A stretch of 64,000 nucleotides of DNA from Onthophagus taurus (taxonomy: Eukaryota > Arthropoda > Insecta > Coleoptera > Scarabaeidae), in contig NC_091971.1 of NCBI RefSeq assembly GCF_036711975.1, positions 9,059,501 to 9,123,500 of the forward strand, given 5' to 3'. Under the pieces are notes generated by a model. The model had not been told where the DNA came from, searched no databases, and saw only the letters and a list, made by a program, of their open reading frames with translations. Position numbers and translations under genes: made by a program. Numbering within the stretch: the stretch's first letter is position 1; every line of letters begins with the position of its first letter. Shown piece by piece: positions 37,788 to 50,788 of the stretch.

Positions 37788-38049
37788 GAATTTGAAATTT
37801 AAGTTAAATTATAAAAAATAAGACTAAGAAAATGTTTGTATAAAGAGTATATAAAAAAGAATTTTATATTATAAGACTGTTTTTTTAGTTTCGTATGCTT
37901 TACGCTGATCTTTAGTTTTAATTACGAAAAAATTTATAAATAGATAAAAAAATTGTTGAGGAAACAACGTTATTTTATGTACATATTGTACATATTAAAA
38001 GAAAGGGTAGGAGTGTAAATAGAATTTAAAAAAAATCAGATTAATTTTT

Positions 38050-38256
38050 AATAAATTGACTTGGAGTATGTTTACATGTTTTAAAAAAATTATAATAATA
38101 TAAAATTTCGCGCGTATTTCTTTTGGAGTGTTCAGTTTGTTTCGTTACGCTGATTGTGCAATTTATTTTCTTAAATTATTTTCACACATATCTCATATTT
38201 GTTATTAAAAAAATTCTCTTTTGTAAAATACTACTGCCATATAAAACGATAATAAA
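38050..38256 (+). terminator. Candidate polyadenylation signals of polyhomeotic
   Basis: AATAAA occurs at 38,050-38,055 and again at 38,251-38,256, which is 263 and 464 bases past the stop codon. Either could end the transcript. The choice cannot be made from sequence. Confidence 0.4.
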
Positions 38257-38339
38257 AATTTGTAATTTTTTATAATTAATTTATTGTTTTCATTTAATAC
38301 CTTCTTTTAGGCTTCTATATACTGGGAATTTCATATAAC

Positions 38340-38990
38340 TTTTTGTTTCAGGTAAATAGCTTTTTCCTAGGCAGATAGTATCTGCCTATAGCAAATAGTT
38401 TTATTCCATTTATTTCAGTCTAAATTCTACTTTTCTAGGCAAATAGCATATGGCTAAAATATTTTCAGGCAAATAGCTCTTTAAACCAACCCAACCCCAG
38501 GAATGTCTTATTTTTTTAAGAGAGGCCTGCACTTTACTGTCATTGTTTTCTGGGCAAGGGATGTCAAAATGCCAGTGCCAGCCTACGAAATAACAGTGCA
38601 GTACAAAAAGGTGTACTTGTTTCAAAAATAAGATGATTGATAACTTGATTGTCAAAACAAGTAAATTATTGAATTTTGTATTTAAGTCTTCAAGAAATAA
38701 ATCGTTTGATACGCAAATAATTTGACTCGTTTGACACTTATTAGTGACTTTAAGAACAGTAGGCTGATAACGATAGGAACTACTTTATTTTATTGTGAAC
38801 AGGTACCTACTCTATATTGCATTGTTGTATCGAAAAAATGGTATTTGCCTAAAACAAGCTTAGACAGATACTATTTGTCTTGTCCAATAGTATTTGCCTA
38901 GACATTTAATGATAAAACTGTAATGAACTACTGTTTGCCTAGGCAGGCAGTATCTGACTAGGAAAAAGCTATCTACCTGAAATAACCATT
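38340..38990. mobile_element. Foldback element with ~130-bp inverted ends
   Basis: The left end (TTTCAGGTAAATAGCTTTTT, then CCTAGGCAGATAG) is matched in reverse complement by the right end at about 38,930-38,985 (TTTCAGGTAGATAGCTTTTT, then CCTAGTCAGATA). Both arms are filled with short copies of GGCAAATAG or its complement CTATTTGCC. The interior has no transposase. It inserted about 550 bp past the polyhomeotic stop, possibly beyond its 3' end. I read it as a non-autonomous foldback-type DNA transposon. Confidence 0.65.
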
Positions 38991-40095
38991 TGGATGCGAC
39001 ATATGCACTTGCACTGTCCCACATAAAATAACGCTGAATAATTACTAAAACAAGAATTAACTGTAGCATTAGAACTAACACTAACCTTTTTTGGAAAAAA
39101 ATGCCCTCAAAAACTTTTATATCAAAAAATGAGAAAACCACTCCTGATTTTAAGGTACCTAAACGCCTTACTCTTTTGTTTGTTCAAATGTTTCGGAAAT
39201 TTTATCGCCAAACCATTCAAGGCATATTATACCAAAAGACTTAACTTTACCACAAATTACAACATTGCTGATTGTATAGAAAATTCACATTGAATGGTTT
39301 CTGGAGGACAATCTGGCCAAATGTTGTGCAATCTGAGAATTTGCAGAATTTCATCCAGGCTACCAGTAACTTTAGGGCGGTCGTTACCGGAAGATGATTC
39401 AACTGTCAGATATTGAAGAGCTACCTTGAGTCACAATCATGAATGCAGTGACAGTTATGAAAATAACGAAAACATTTTTCCAACTATGTTACTTTTCAAA
39501 ACAGTTAAAAATGTTTAGAAATGGGAGAGACACAAATATGTTGATAGAAAAGGATCCTATAACACAACAAAGATGAAAGGCTCAACGTGAGATCCGTAAT
39601 GCCTTAGCACCATACAAACTTTTGCAACAGAGACTCTAAAATGATTATCTTAGAAATAAATCTAAACTTCAAATCAGTTCCAAATTTATGAATTCTCTAT
39701 ATTTTCAGACAATGCAGCTGAGAACTAAATATAACAGCTTATTTTTATAACTAAATACTAAAATAGTGTATACATCATTAATAAAATATACATATAATAA
39801 TATATTTAGAATAAATATATCTTAAAACTCAACATCTTATTCCTTGGAACCCAACCCTTTCAAAATGACCAGCAAATAGCAATCGTCTTAGGGAAGGTTA
39901 TGGCGCGAATTGCTTCGCTTTGGACAATCCGAGATTCGTTACAAAGGTTAGAATTACTTGGGAATACATTTAAATTGTTCCTAACATTCATATTTTCTAT
40001 GTGAACCTAAGAATTTTAAGAATATTAATAATTACAAATAATACAATGTTTTTAAGAAAATTTTGATGCATTATTCAACAACAAAACACTTTTTT
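38991..40095. other. Non-coding spacer between convergent genes
   Basis: I see no coding signal or clear repeat. Confidence 0.4.
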
Positions 40096-40560
40096 AAAAT
40101 AATTAATATAATTTTTTAGGTTCAAATAGAAAACAACCTCACTATTTATAGCTGCAAAAAATTTCAAGAATATTGGTCGAGTAGTTTTTGAGATATCATG
40201 TCTAAGACTTAATTATTTATAGAGTGTAATAGTAGTTGCCTACCCATGCGTGACGTCACAAACGGGCCATCAAGCTATGCACTCATTCCCAAGATGTAGC
40301 AGTCGTCTTATATTCTATAAAAATTGCCTTTTAATATAATTTATATAATTTTTTAGGTTCACATAGAAAACAACCTCACTATTTATATTTGTAACAAATT
40401 TTAGGAATATTGGTCGAGTAGTTTTTGAGATATCATGTCCAAGACTTGCTAATTTATAGAGTGTAATAGTAGTTGCCTACCAATATGTGACGTCACAAAC
40501 GGGCCATCGACCTATACACCTATTCCCAGGATGTAGTAATCGTCTTAGATTCTATCGCTC
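40096..40560. repeat. Tandem dimer of a ~236-bp repeat containing a CRE palindrome
   Basis: TTTTTTAGGTTCAMATAGAA starts near 40,114 and again near 40,350. Each unit then reads ATATTGGTCGAGTAGTTTTT, GAGATATCATGTC and GTAATAGTAGTTGCCTACC, and ends in TGACGTCACAAACGGGCCAT (40,251 and 40,487) and GATGTAGYARTCGTCTTA. The last part also occurs at 23,316-23,385 beside the foldback hairpins, so this is a dispersed family. Confidence 0.85.
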
Positions 40561-41033
40561 TTGGATTAGACTACAAAACATTAAAAATGGAGACTTAAAT
40601 TTATATTAACATTTTAATGTTAAACTTAGGTTTCTGATACAATGTTTAAAATAAAATATAACGTTGAAATTTTATTTATTCCTTTATTAATAATTCAATC
40701 GCGATAATTGCTATCAATTGTATGTATATAAAATCCAGAAGATTACTCTTTTTTGTTTGTCTAAATTCATTTGTCTTGCAGATAATAAAATTTGTTTGAC
40801 CACATTGAAATAACTTTATTATATTCATACGGAATGAATGACAAAGAAAAAAGGAAAACAATATAATACACAATTCACACCATATTTTCTAAAGATTATC
40901 CTCTATTAAATCAATTTGAACAAAAAAATCATAATTCAGAACGAAAAAAATTAATTTTTAAATTAATCAATATCTTTGTTTTTTTTTGTTAACTAAGTCC
41001 ATATTATCTTTTTTATTTCTATTTGTGTCAATT
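40561..41033 (-). other. Probable 3' untranslated region of the SRRM1-like gene
   Basis: The minus strand after the stop codon carries AATAAA-type signals (TTTATT on the plus strand) at 41,012-41,017 and at 40,671-40,680. There is no other coding signal. Confidence 0.4.
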
Positions 41034-44000
41034 TCATTCAGATTTGTCACTAGAATCATGCCTCTTCATGGACTTAAGCGCTTTTTCGCGCAACTTTTTT
41101 TCATCCTCATTAAGTATCTCGGGATCGCTATTATCCGAGTCGTCACTTTCAACTTTCTTCTTCTTATGCTTCTTGTGTTTCTTCGAATGCTTTTTCTTTT
41201 TCTTATGCTTCTTATCTTTCTTCCTCTTTTTCGAATCGATTTCATTATCGCTTTCGCTTTCAGTCTTTGCTTTCGACTTCTTTCTTTTCTTTTTTCTCGC
41301 CGTATCATCGTCCGAATCGGAACTAGTCTCTTTTTTATGTTTCTTTTTATCTTTATCGCGCTTTTCAATTTTCTCAACTTCCGAATCACTAGACGTGTCT
41401 CGATGTTTTTTCGATTTTTTCGGTTCATCACTATCACTCGAATTTTCAACTCGGCGGGATTTTTTAGTTTTTTCTTCTTCAGTACTTGAAGATCTTTGTT
41501 TACGTTTATACTTTTTATCGGTTCCCGAATCGGAACTTGCGTGACGTTTCTTTCTTGGTTTTTCTTCACTACTATCGCGTTTAGATCGTTTCGATTCTTT
41601 TTTATCATCCTTTTTCTTTGAATATTCCCGATCACTATCACTTGAACTCGGCGAACGTTTTCTCGGACGTTTCTTTGTCCGTAATTTTTTTCTCGAATCT
41701 TTACTTTTTACTTCTTCTTCACTTTCCGAACTTGATGAATTTGTTTCTGATTCACTTTTCGGTCTTTTTTTGCTCACTTTAACTTCTTTTTCTTTATTAA
41801 TATCTTTTTTTATTTTTTTAACATCCTCTTTATTACCTTCTTTTTTATTTGGCGGGAATTCGTTTGCCTTTATGAACGGTGATGGTGTTCTTGATAAACT
41901 CCTTGAATACCTGGGAGGTGCATGAGGTGGAATTTGATGCATCTTAGGGCTGCTACTTCTCGATTTCGATTTTTTCTTATCCTTTTTCGATTCATTTACA
42001 TGATCCGACTTCCGTTTATTAGTTTCAACTTCAACGCGAGCTGTATTTCTATCGGTTTTAGTTCTATCAACTTTTCTTTGTTCTATCTCTTCATTTTTCC
42101 TAGTTTCAGGAAGCTTCCTTGATGGTGGGGCTGGTTCAATTATAGGCTCTTTCTTCTCTTCCTTTCGTGGTGGAACTCGTTCTTCACGAGATTGTTCTGG
42201 TTTTGGTGGGTCGCGACGTTCACTTTGTTGCCTTCGTGGACTTATACTCGGTTTTCTTGGTCTTGAGCGTCCTCTTGGTGGTGGAGATCGTTTTCTTGCG
42301 CTGCCTCGACTGTCTCTTGGTGATCGTCTTCTTGACCTTGAACGTTTATCTCGGCTTCTTGATCTTCTTCTATCTCTGGACGGTGGTCTTCTATAAGTTT
42401 GACGATTATCTCTTGATCTTGAACGGCGAAGACTAAACAAACAAATTTGATTTTCAGAAAAATTAAATATTTGAATGGGTTGGAATCAAAATGATAGTTT
42501 TAATGTAATGTATAAGTAATCATATTATCAGAGAGACTAGTTTTAATGCAAAACTGTTAAAACAAGTTAAATATAATAAATGGGGTAGAACTCAATCATG
42601 TTGTTCTCCAATTATTTCAAGAAATCTTGAGAGATTGATGTTAAACCAAGACAGGTAACATTTGAAAAGTCGAAATGATACATTTTGAGAAGTCATCAGC
42701 AACCAAAACATAGACAACAAAGGCTGGAGACCAAGCCATGTGACTGAATTTAGGTAGTAGTGTTTCTTGGACAGCCTCAGCCATTTTTGTGCGCTTGAGA
42801 ATTTGAACGATTCCCAAAAATCTATGCTAACACCAACATGTTCCTAAAACAATTCGTTCTAGTGCCATTTGCACAGACATAGCTTCTCCACCTAACAACT
42901 CTCGTTATCCCCTCCTATCCCCATCTTTAAACTCAAAAATGGGCTCCTCATTTGCAAATCCTCATTTTTCATTTTGAAAAATAATGAAAATTTATTAAAT
43001 TTACTCACTCTCATGATTGGATATGCGAAACACCACATTTTTTGACATATTTTGGTGTTGCTATTGGGGGTACGGGAAGATAGGAGTCGGAGCTTCAAGC
43101 CCAAATCGAACACGACACCAATCGCTCGGAGCGGCACATAGAAGCTCCGAACGCTAAATCGAAAATATGTATAATGTAATTAATTATGATTAATTAATTA
43201 ATTAAATGATCAATTCAAATTAAGATTTTAAAGCGGATGTTAATTAATTATTTTAATGTTAATAAAATTTTTGTTTTAATTAAATTTATTGTTACCGGTC
43301 TCGACTTCTTCTTCTGCTAACGCTTCTTCGTCTTCTACTTGGACTTCTTCTGCTTCGACTGCGACGTCCTCTTCTTCTGCTCAAGCTCCTTCTGCGGCTG
43401 TAGCTTCTCCTTCGCCTTGAAGGGCTGTAGCGGCCTCTTGAGGGGCTTCTGCGAGATCTTGAGGGGCTGCGACGTCGGCGACTCGGGCTTCTTTTTGAAC
43501 GAGACACACTCCTCCTAAAATACGTTGAAACGTGCTGTTATCATAAAAAAATTAATATAAAAAACAATTAATTTCTTTAAAAAGAAATGTCTAAAAAAGT
43601 TAAATAAAAAATGTTCTTAACCCTTTTTCTTCCGTAATTTACCCACTCTAAAGAAACGAATAAATCAAATTTGCTTTTTACCTTCGAGATAAACTTCTTT
43701 TACGACTATTACTCCTCCTTTTTGAAAGACTTCGTCTCCTCCTCGAGCTATCCCGCCGATCCCGACTTTTTCTGGCATCCCGTTTCGGACTTTTTGAGGG
43801 TGACCGTTTCCCGCGTCGTTTGTCCACTTCGGCTTCGCTGTCGGAACTTTCTTTGTTCGTCCGGTAGTGGCGCTTCTTCTGAACGCTGTCTTCTTTCTTG
43901 TGAATTTCGAAATTCGCCTTCGATCCCGAGCTGGAACGAGAACGCCGTTGTTTTTCGGCTGCGCCTCCTCCGACCCCTTTGGACACCGACCGCGACTTCC

Positions 44001-47000
44001 GCTCCTTAGACGCCGACTTCCTCGAGTTGCTTGAAGATCTAGATCCTCTTGATCTCGACCTCGACTTGCTGAGTGAACCGCTCTTGCTCCTCGAACGAGA
44101 TCTCGACTTCGAATGGGATGCTGATTTCGATTTTAAGGTGTCGTTTCCGGCCATTGACATCAGCTTCGCTTGAAGTTTCGATACTTGTTGAGGGGGATCC
44201 CTAATTAAAATAGATACGTAATGTTTCAATAAAAATTGTGTTAAAATATCTTACTTGTGAGTGATTGCATTTCTTTTATGTGGTCCATCGCGTTCTTTGT
44301 CGCTATTTTCGCCGTTTCGATCCCGTTTTTCACTTGGACTAACGTTCCCGTTGTCCTTGTTATTGTAGTCGTTCAATTTGGAGACGGATCGGCTTCGCGA
44401 ACGTTTGTCCTTGCGTTCTTTGGATCGATCGCTATCCCTGGACGTTTTATTTTCTGGAGACTTCCTCCGTTGTCTAGATCTGGACCTCGAACGGCGAGAT
44501 CTTGATCTTGAACGACGCGAACGGGATCGTTCACGTTCTCGGTATTTTTTGTCCTTTTCTGGTTTTGCTTTTTCTTTTTCACGTTCTTTAGAAGATTCTT
44601 CTAATTCTTGCTATATGGGCGAAAATTTAAATAATATTTAGGATTAATCAACAATTTTGGAATTGTTTTTAAACCAGTTACAATTATGAACAAGAATTAA
44701 ATATAACTGGTGTTAAGTTAGGCATTACATTACAGGTTTATACTAAAAATTTAAAATCTTTAAGGTTCATTACTACCAAATCAATTCTATCAATTAATTA
44801 AAGAAATAAATTAAATAAGATACAGTTTAACTTATCTAACCAACCTCTACATATATAATAGATAGATATGGATAGGCATTTAGGGTTGCGTCTCTTTATC
44901 CAGAGATTCTCAAGGTAATGATAGAAGAAGATGGCTATACCAACCAAATCATATTCAACGTAAATGAAACTGGTGTAATCTGGAAAAAAATGCCTAAAAG
45001 TACATTTATAGCGCGTGAAGAGAAAACTTTTCCAGGTTTTAAAATCGCCAAAGATCAATTGACAGTGTTGGTTGGCGCGAAATCAGCTGGTGACTATAAA
45101 TTAAAACCTCTTTTAGCTTATCGCTCACCAAATCTAAGAGCTTTAAAAAATAAATCTAAAACTGGGTTGCCCGTGATTTGAAAGTGGAATGCTAAAGCTT
45201 CTCTTTTTGCAGACTGGTTTGGTCATCACTTTATACCTGAAGTCGAACGTTATTGCCAATTAAAAGAAATCCCATTTAAAGTGATGTTAATAATCGAGTC
45301 AGTCGCCTGTAACTCTAATTAATTTCGACCCACGTGTGAAAGTTGTGTTTTTGTCACCAAATACAACCTGCTTGCTTCAACTGATGGACCAGGGATTAAA
45401 ACATTTAAAGCTTACTACACAAGAGACGCAGAGAAAAAATTGTGTCCATTTTTTTTCACCACTACAACTCAGGAAGAATCAATTTGATCGCCAGATCCTG
45501 ATCAAATTGGTAATATGATTGAACAAATGGTCGATCTTGCCAGACAATTAAATTTAGAGGTGGATGGTGATGACGTTCAAAAACTGCTGGATTCAGACAA
45601 TCAGGAGCTGACAATTGATAAGCTTGTAGAAATGCGTGAGCAAGAAGAAAAGCAGAAGATCAAAAGACGGTTGCAAACTTGACAGAAGGCCTCAGTTCAA
45701 TTGAAAAAGGTTTACAAATTTTAGAAAAAATGGACTCCAACGAGATGCATATTTCTACTACAAAATGGGGAATAAAAAATTTATTAACGTGCTACGAGAT
45801 TTTGCGTAAGAAGAAAAAAAATTCATCTCGTCAGACAACATTAATAGATCTTTTGAAGCCTTTTACATCAAAATAACTTCCGTTTACTTTTTTGCAATAT
45901 GTATATAATAATATAATTTATTGTATGTATTATCTAACAGTTTATTAAACATTTTTCTTCTAAATTATTGTTTTCTTTAGTCTCTGGTCCCAATTGAACA
46001 TAACTTGTATGTATTTATATGCAAAATTGGACCCTGACTTACGCGAATTCGACTTACATGGTTATTTCTCAGTCCCACCTATAGCGACCTATAAGATCTA
46101 TTATAACTCTAGCCTTTCAAAAGTTTAGGGCAAATGTAGGTCCTTAATGAACCTTAATATTGCTCCAAGGTCTTGTTCCTTTATGTTGGTAGGTGTCAAA
46201 AGAGCTTTACCGAAAATTTGGTATCTTATGGCCCCTCTTGCTGTAACCTGAAACCCACCATAGAGTAACATCATTGCCTCTGGCGAGTTCTCTGAGGTTG
46301 CTGGTACTCAATTGCCTTTAAGGAGGCCCAACTGTCTGTGAAAATGTTTATGGATGCACCTTTCTGTGCCTTTTGTAGGTTCAAAGCAGTGCAGAAGTGT
46401 ATAGCAAGAACTTCTGCTTGAAAAATGGTTATGTCCGATCTGTGGAACAATTTAATGTGGCTATTTGGTCCACTGATGCCTATGCCTACTCTGGATTTAA
46501 CTCTTTAGTAAGTCTGGGGTATTACTGTACTCATAATCTATATATAAACATTACCAAAATTAGCATGATAAAATGCTACATTGAAAACAAAATACTTTAT
46601 CTCTAAAATTCATAATATTATATGTTGCCCTATGTCTTAGATTTAACCTAATTCACTTATTATAGTTAATGATAATATAAATGCAATAATAACTATGGCT
46701 AACTTCACACCACTAAAACATACTCTTTTCTTGGTAATTTCTTCTTTACGAAGTTCAAGGAGACAATCAGGAATTCCTGTTGGATTTTCTTGTGCTGAAA
46801 TGAGTAAAGCCCAAAGTTCAGCCATAAATTCTCTGGCATTTTTGCCATGAAGAAAGCCTGTTAGATTAATTTGAATCTTTTTGGGGTCAGGATACTGTAA
46901 AGAAAGAAAATAAATTAATAATAATGATTTTGTTGTAGAAAACAAGGTTTAATAGTTTACCTTCTCATCAAGTTGATTATAAACAAAATCAACAACAACA

Positions 47001-47542
47001 TCATCATCAATCTTTAAAATTTCTGTAATCTTCTCTTGAATCCATGGTTTTATTACATCCAGTTTAATTTTGGACATATCAACCTAATTAATATTAAAAA
47101 AAAACAATAAATTAATAATTTGCGCATGAGTTTATTTATTAATAGTTTTGAATAAAATATCCAAAGCTAAAGATCTTATTGGACATGGTATATTGCCAAA
47201 AGTACCACAATATAAAAATATTCGGAGCTATAAGTAGCTTCAATAGTAATATAAAAAATATGTAAGATAAGAAAAATTTTTACCCTCTGACTAAGACAAT
47301 CACTAAACTTCATTTGCTTAAGTAATTTCTTCTCTTTATCGCTAAAGCGATTATCTTGCTCTGTAGTAGTTCCCTAAAAAAGTAATAGAAATCATTAAAG
47401 TGCATTGATAATGTAATAAATAATTAATTTAAAAGCTTTTTTTTAATCTTTCGTTCTGACAGATCATCGAGCGCGAAGAAACCACATTTCTATTTTTAAA
47501 ACGTAACCTAACACCCGTAACTCGACTTACCGTGTACATCAT
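41034..47542 (-). CDS. Srrm1: SRRM1/SRm160-like splicing coactivator
   Basis: Eight exons on the minus strand, all with GT-AG and matching phases: 47542-47531, 47373-47284, 47083-46961, 46894-46724, 44610-44255, 44200-43682, 43514-43296, 42432-41034. They give about 962 residues. The N-terminus GTTTEQDNRFSDKEKKLLKQ and the following PWI domain (to LLELRKEEITKKR) match SRm160 closely; PWI binds nucleic acid. The rest is Arg/Ser-rich and Lys/Glu/Ser-rich, as expected of a nuclear-speckle protein bridging SR proteins and snRNPs. The last residues LREKALKSMKRHDSSDKSE resemble the conserved family C-terminus. The start MMYT is encoded by a tiny first exon at 47,542. The 2.1-kb intron 46,723-44,611 holds a dead Tigger transposase and a LINE relic. 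The gene converges on polyhomeotic. Confidence 0.93.
42440..43290 (-). other. SRRM1 intron between exons 7 and 8
   Basis: The intron of about 860 bp has an 81-residue chance frame at 43,137-42,892 and no domain. Nothing else is recognisable. Confidence 0.5.
44870..46070 (+). pseudogene. Dead Tigger/pogo-type transposase inside an SRRM1 intron
   Basis: The plus strand reads YTNQIIFNVNETGVIWKKMP, then TFPGFKIAKDQLTVLVGAKS, LKPLLAYRSPNLRALKNKS, a stop at 45,179, and KWNAKASLFADWF onward. This is the DDE domain typical of Tigger elements. A frameshift is needed to reach VVFLSPNTTCLLQLMDQG at 45,340, and more stops follow up to about 45,876. The catalytic aspartates are changed: the usual DETG is NETG here, and the second Asp is replaced by Glu (LIIES). 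The right end near 46,030 resembles a Tigger terminal sequence. It lies antisense to the host gene. Confidence 0.88.
46076..46520 (-). mobile_element. LINE RNase H relic inside an SRRM1 intron
   Basis: It shares long stretches with 6320-7060, for example GCGACCTATAAGATSTATTR, ATGGATGCACCTTTCTGT and TTTAATGYGGCTATTTGGTC. It is therefore a second, more deleted copy of the same element family. Stops break every frame. Confidence 0.75.
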
Positions 47543-47900
47543 CTTGGGGAGCGGTTTCTGTTCAACGTTTTAAATCGAAATGGGGCTCCAGGGCCCCGGT
47601 TGTAGGATTTTTATTGAACGGAACGAACAGCTAAAGAAATGCCGGCACCGCAGCAAACAATTCACGCACAAAACACCATCGCGTCCGGTGGGTGTCGCGA
47701 GCATATTAGGACTTTCGCATAGTTTTAAATAGATTTTAGCCGAACACTGTTAATTGAAAAAACGCATGAAGGGCATCGTTTTTATCCCTTTTTCTACACC
47801 TGGTTGAACACGCGCACTTAATGTCTAGTTAAAAATCCATGTTGGGTTTCTAACAAAATGGCGTGGCGTCTGCACTATCGATAATAATGTAACCTGCTTT
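47543..47900 (-). promoter_or_regulatory. SRRM1 promoter region with a perfect DRE
   Basis: TATCGATA at 47,876-47,883 is the exact DREF response element common in insect housekeeping promoters. It lies about 335 bases upstream of the start codon. The segment between has raised CG content and an AAAATGGCG YY1/Pho-like word at 47,857. The transcription start itself is not visible. Confidence 0.5.
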
Positions 47901-50788
47901 ACCATCTTATTTTTTAAAAAAGCTTTGTTGGTTTTATATACAGAGTGAGTCAAATCTTTTGTCAAAAAATTATAACACGTTATTTTAAAAGAAAATTAGT
48001 TTCACACTAAATAAATAAATTTCTTATAGTATATAACCCGTTTTTTTTATTATAGATAAGTAACTATAATTGTAAAATAATTGTTTATTCAAAAAATGTT
48101 TTGTTGATTAAAAATATACAGAATGTTCAATAAAAAAAGGAATTTATAAGAAAAATTAATTTATATAGATGTTAAAAATATCTTAATGGAATAAATATAA
48201 TAAAAAGAAATATTTTTGATATATTTTTTATTATTTTCAACAAAATACAGCAGTTATACCATGGATATGCAACAATAAAAAGCACCTGTGTTGTTTTTTT
48301 ATATGAAATTGATTCAATATCATTTTGTTTATAATAACGAACGCGTACAGAACAAAAAGCATTTTTTATTTAGGAAAATAGAGTTGTAAAAAAATCACAA
48401 TCGTTTTCTATCTTAAGGTTAGCACAAAAATAAAGCTTGAACAGATTATTCTAACTTAACTAATTAGCTTTGATAAGTTATATTTTTTTTTCTACGTCTT
48501 ATATCGAAAGCGTCGCTTTTCTTAAATAAGATATTGCTAAAAATGCATCTCCTGCAACTCTCGGATGCGCTTCATCATCCAAATAACTTTTGGGCAAACA
48601 TTGTAACACTTCATTAAACATGATAAACCCGCAGTTGAGTCGCCAATTCTATTGATCATGGACAACCATGAAACCCACATTCTCTTGAATGTTATAACGT
48701 TGGCTTTATCATCTTACACCAGCCATACAACTGCTGTTGGATAAGATTATGCCTTAAAAAATTGAGAATTAACAATGGAAAGCATGGCTGTTAAGTACTT
48801 AAGGCTGTTATTGATAAGTGTATTTGAAAACTTTTTTGATTACAGCTCAAGTAATGTTTGATCTTTATAATTATAAAATTATAGTTTTAATGCCAACATT
48901 AATACGTTTCCTTCCAAATAAACAGCTTTCGATTAAAGACGTAGAAAAATTGCTATGTTATAAACTTTTATTCCAAATTATTTAATATTAATTGTTGTTA
49001 TAACATCCAGGATTTAAAAACGAATTCAAAAATACATATTAAATTTAATTTAATACTTATTGATGAATCAAGGCGGTTAAGCCATGCACTTTGTAATGCC
49101 TGAGTTCCATATTATAGCCGTGGCCTAAAATGGAACATAAGAATTTTACTATTAGAGCTCCTTGAGAATCACTTTTATCATCTCCTGATATTAGGGGATT
49201 GTTGCTATTGATACAGTTGTTTTACGCGTTTTCCCTGACCAACAGCTGGCCCTTAGGTATGTTACTACCATCTTGTGATTAAACTAACCAAGACAATCAA
49301 GAATACAACTGTTGGTATTAAATAGGATGTTAAACTAATTTTGCCCATTCTGCAGACCCACTTAACTGTCAAAGTATTAGTCTACAATGCCCTCAATGCT
49401 TTAGATCTGTCTTAAATCCTTTGGCTGTATGGATTAATGTAAATTAGTTATGATGATGTTTTTTATTTGTATTTATTCTTTCATCTTCAATCCCCTGCTT
49501 GCAAAATTTCCTCAAGTTAGTGTCTTGAACCCATCCATTGGTATGATATTGTATCTTGTTACAAGAATTCTATTGTTGTAATCTTGAAAGTTTCATTCAG
49601 TAATTTATAATCTTATTTGTTTCACTTTTATCAAACTTAGCTATGTTGTCAAATTATTTTAAATTATGAAATCAGCATTAGACAATTACAAATATTGTTA
49701 TTATCTTTCAATAATTAATCCTGGATTTTCTTTCAAGTGAATACTCAACACTGAATTACTTATATCTCTCAATACAATCATCAACATGAGAAAACTGATA
49801 ATATATGAATAAAAGAGATTAATAAATTAATAATTTAGAGACTGACAAAAAAATTATTGAGATCTAAATAAAAATATCCTCAAAATCCCTTTCTATTTAA
49901 TTAATTAATTGCGTTAAATTAATTAATCATTGATTCAAAATATCACAAATACGTATTAATATTGTGCTTAAACAAATTAAATTGCACAATAAACGGGATA
50001 AAATTGCTTTAAAATTCGGTATGTATCATAATTAATAAATAAATTAAACGGTAAACACACCAAAAAATTAGCTAACACGCGAAAATTAAAATTAATTTAG
50101 CTACAATTCCTTTAAAATTGGACTACATCTTATAAATACATTCCCCTTCATTTTAATCGTTAATGTTTAAGTTTATAATCGTTATATCATTACATTTTTT
50201 TAACTTTTAGTTAGATTAAATAAATACACATGCTTCTTATTAATTAATTACTACCGGTATTCAAGTTAAATTTTTGTCATGATCATTATTATAGTTATTA
50301 AATATCATTAGTTATTGTTAAATGGTAACATACTAATTTTACAATTATTGTTTGTTTCATCTAAAGTTAATGCAGGAATTTCTATCTGGTACATTTAAAC
50401 AAAATAATTTACAATAACAAATTTGAGCTTTAAAATTAATTAAAATTAATCACTTCAAAATAATCATAAAAACCCGATTAAAAAAAGCGTATTTCATCAT
50501 TAAATCATATTTTTTTTTTTTAATTTTACACAACATATGGAAATCTAAATAGTTTATATCCTCTATCACAATGGTTTTTGAGTTATCTCTGTCACTCTCA
50601 TAAATACAGTTAAATATGTATACAAATACGTTTAGAAATATGTTTACAAATACATAATAATTATATAAATACTTGGACTAGACTTCTTTTCAAATATGTA
50701 CCATCATTATATCTCAAATAAATCTCATAAAAAAGATCTTAAATAATGAATTAAAAAGAAAAATTAAGATTAAAAAAAAGCTTTGCGT
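47901..50788. other. Intergenic sequence between SRRM1 and the PLEKHM2-like gene
   Basis: TACAGAGTGAGTCAA near 47,940 and TACAGAATGTTCAAT near 48,116 look like ends of small transposons in the same orientation. Otherwise this is AT-rich DNA, with A/T microsatellite-like stretches at 49,900-50,530. It should include the 3' untranslated region of the PLEKHM2-like gene near 50,788. Confidence 0.4.

Noticed and set aside
40986..41544. Phe/Leu/Ser-rich plus-strand frames of 167 and 173 residues
   Set aside because: They are antisense to the Lys/Ser/Glu-rich last exon of the SRRM1-like gene.
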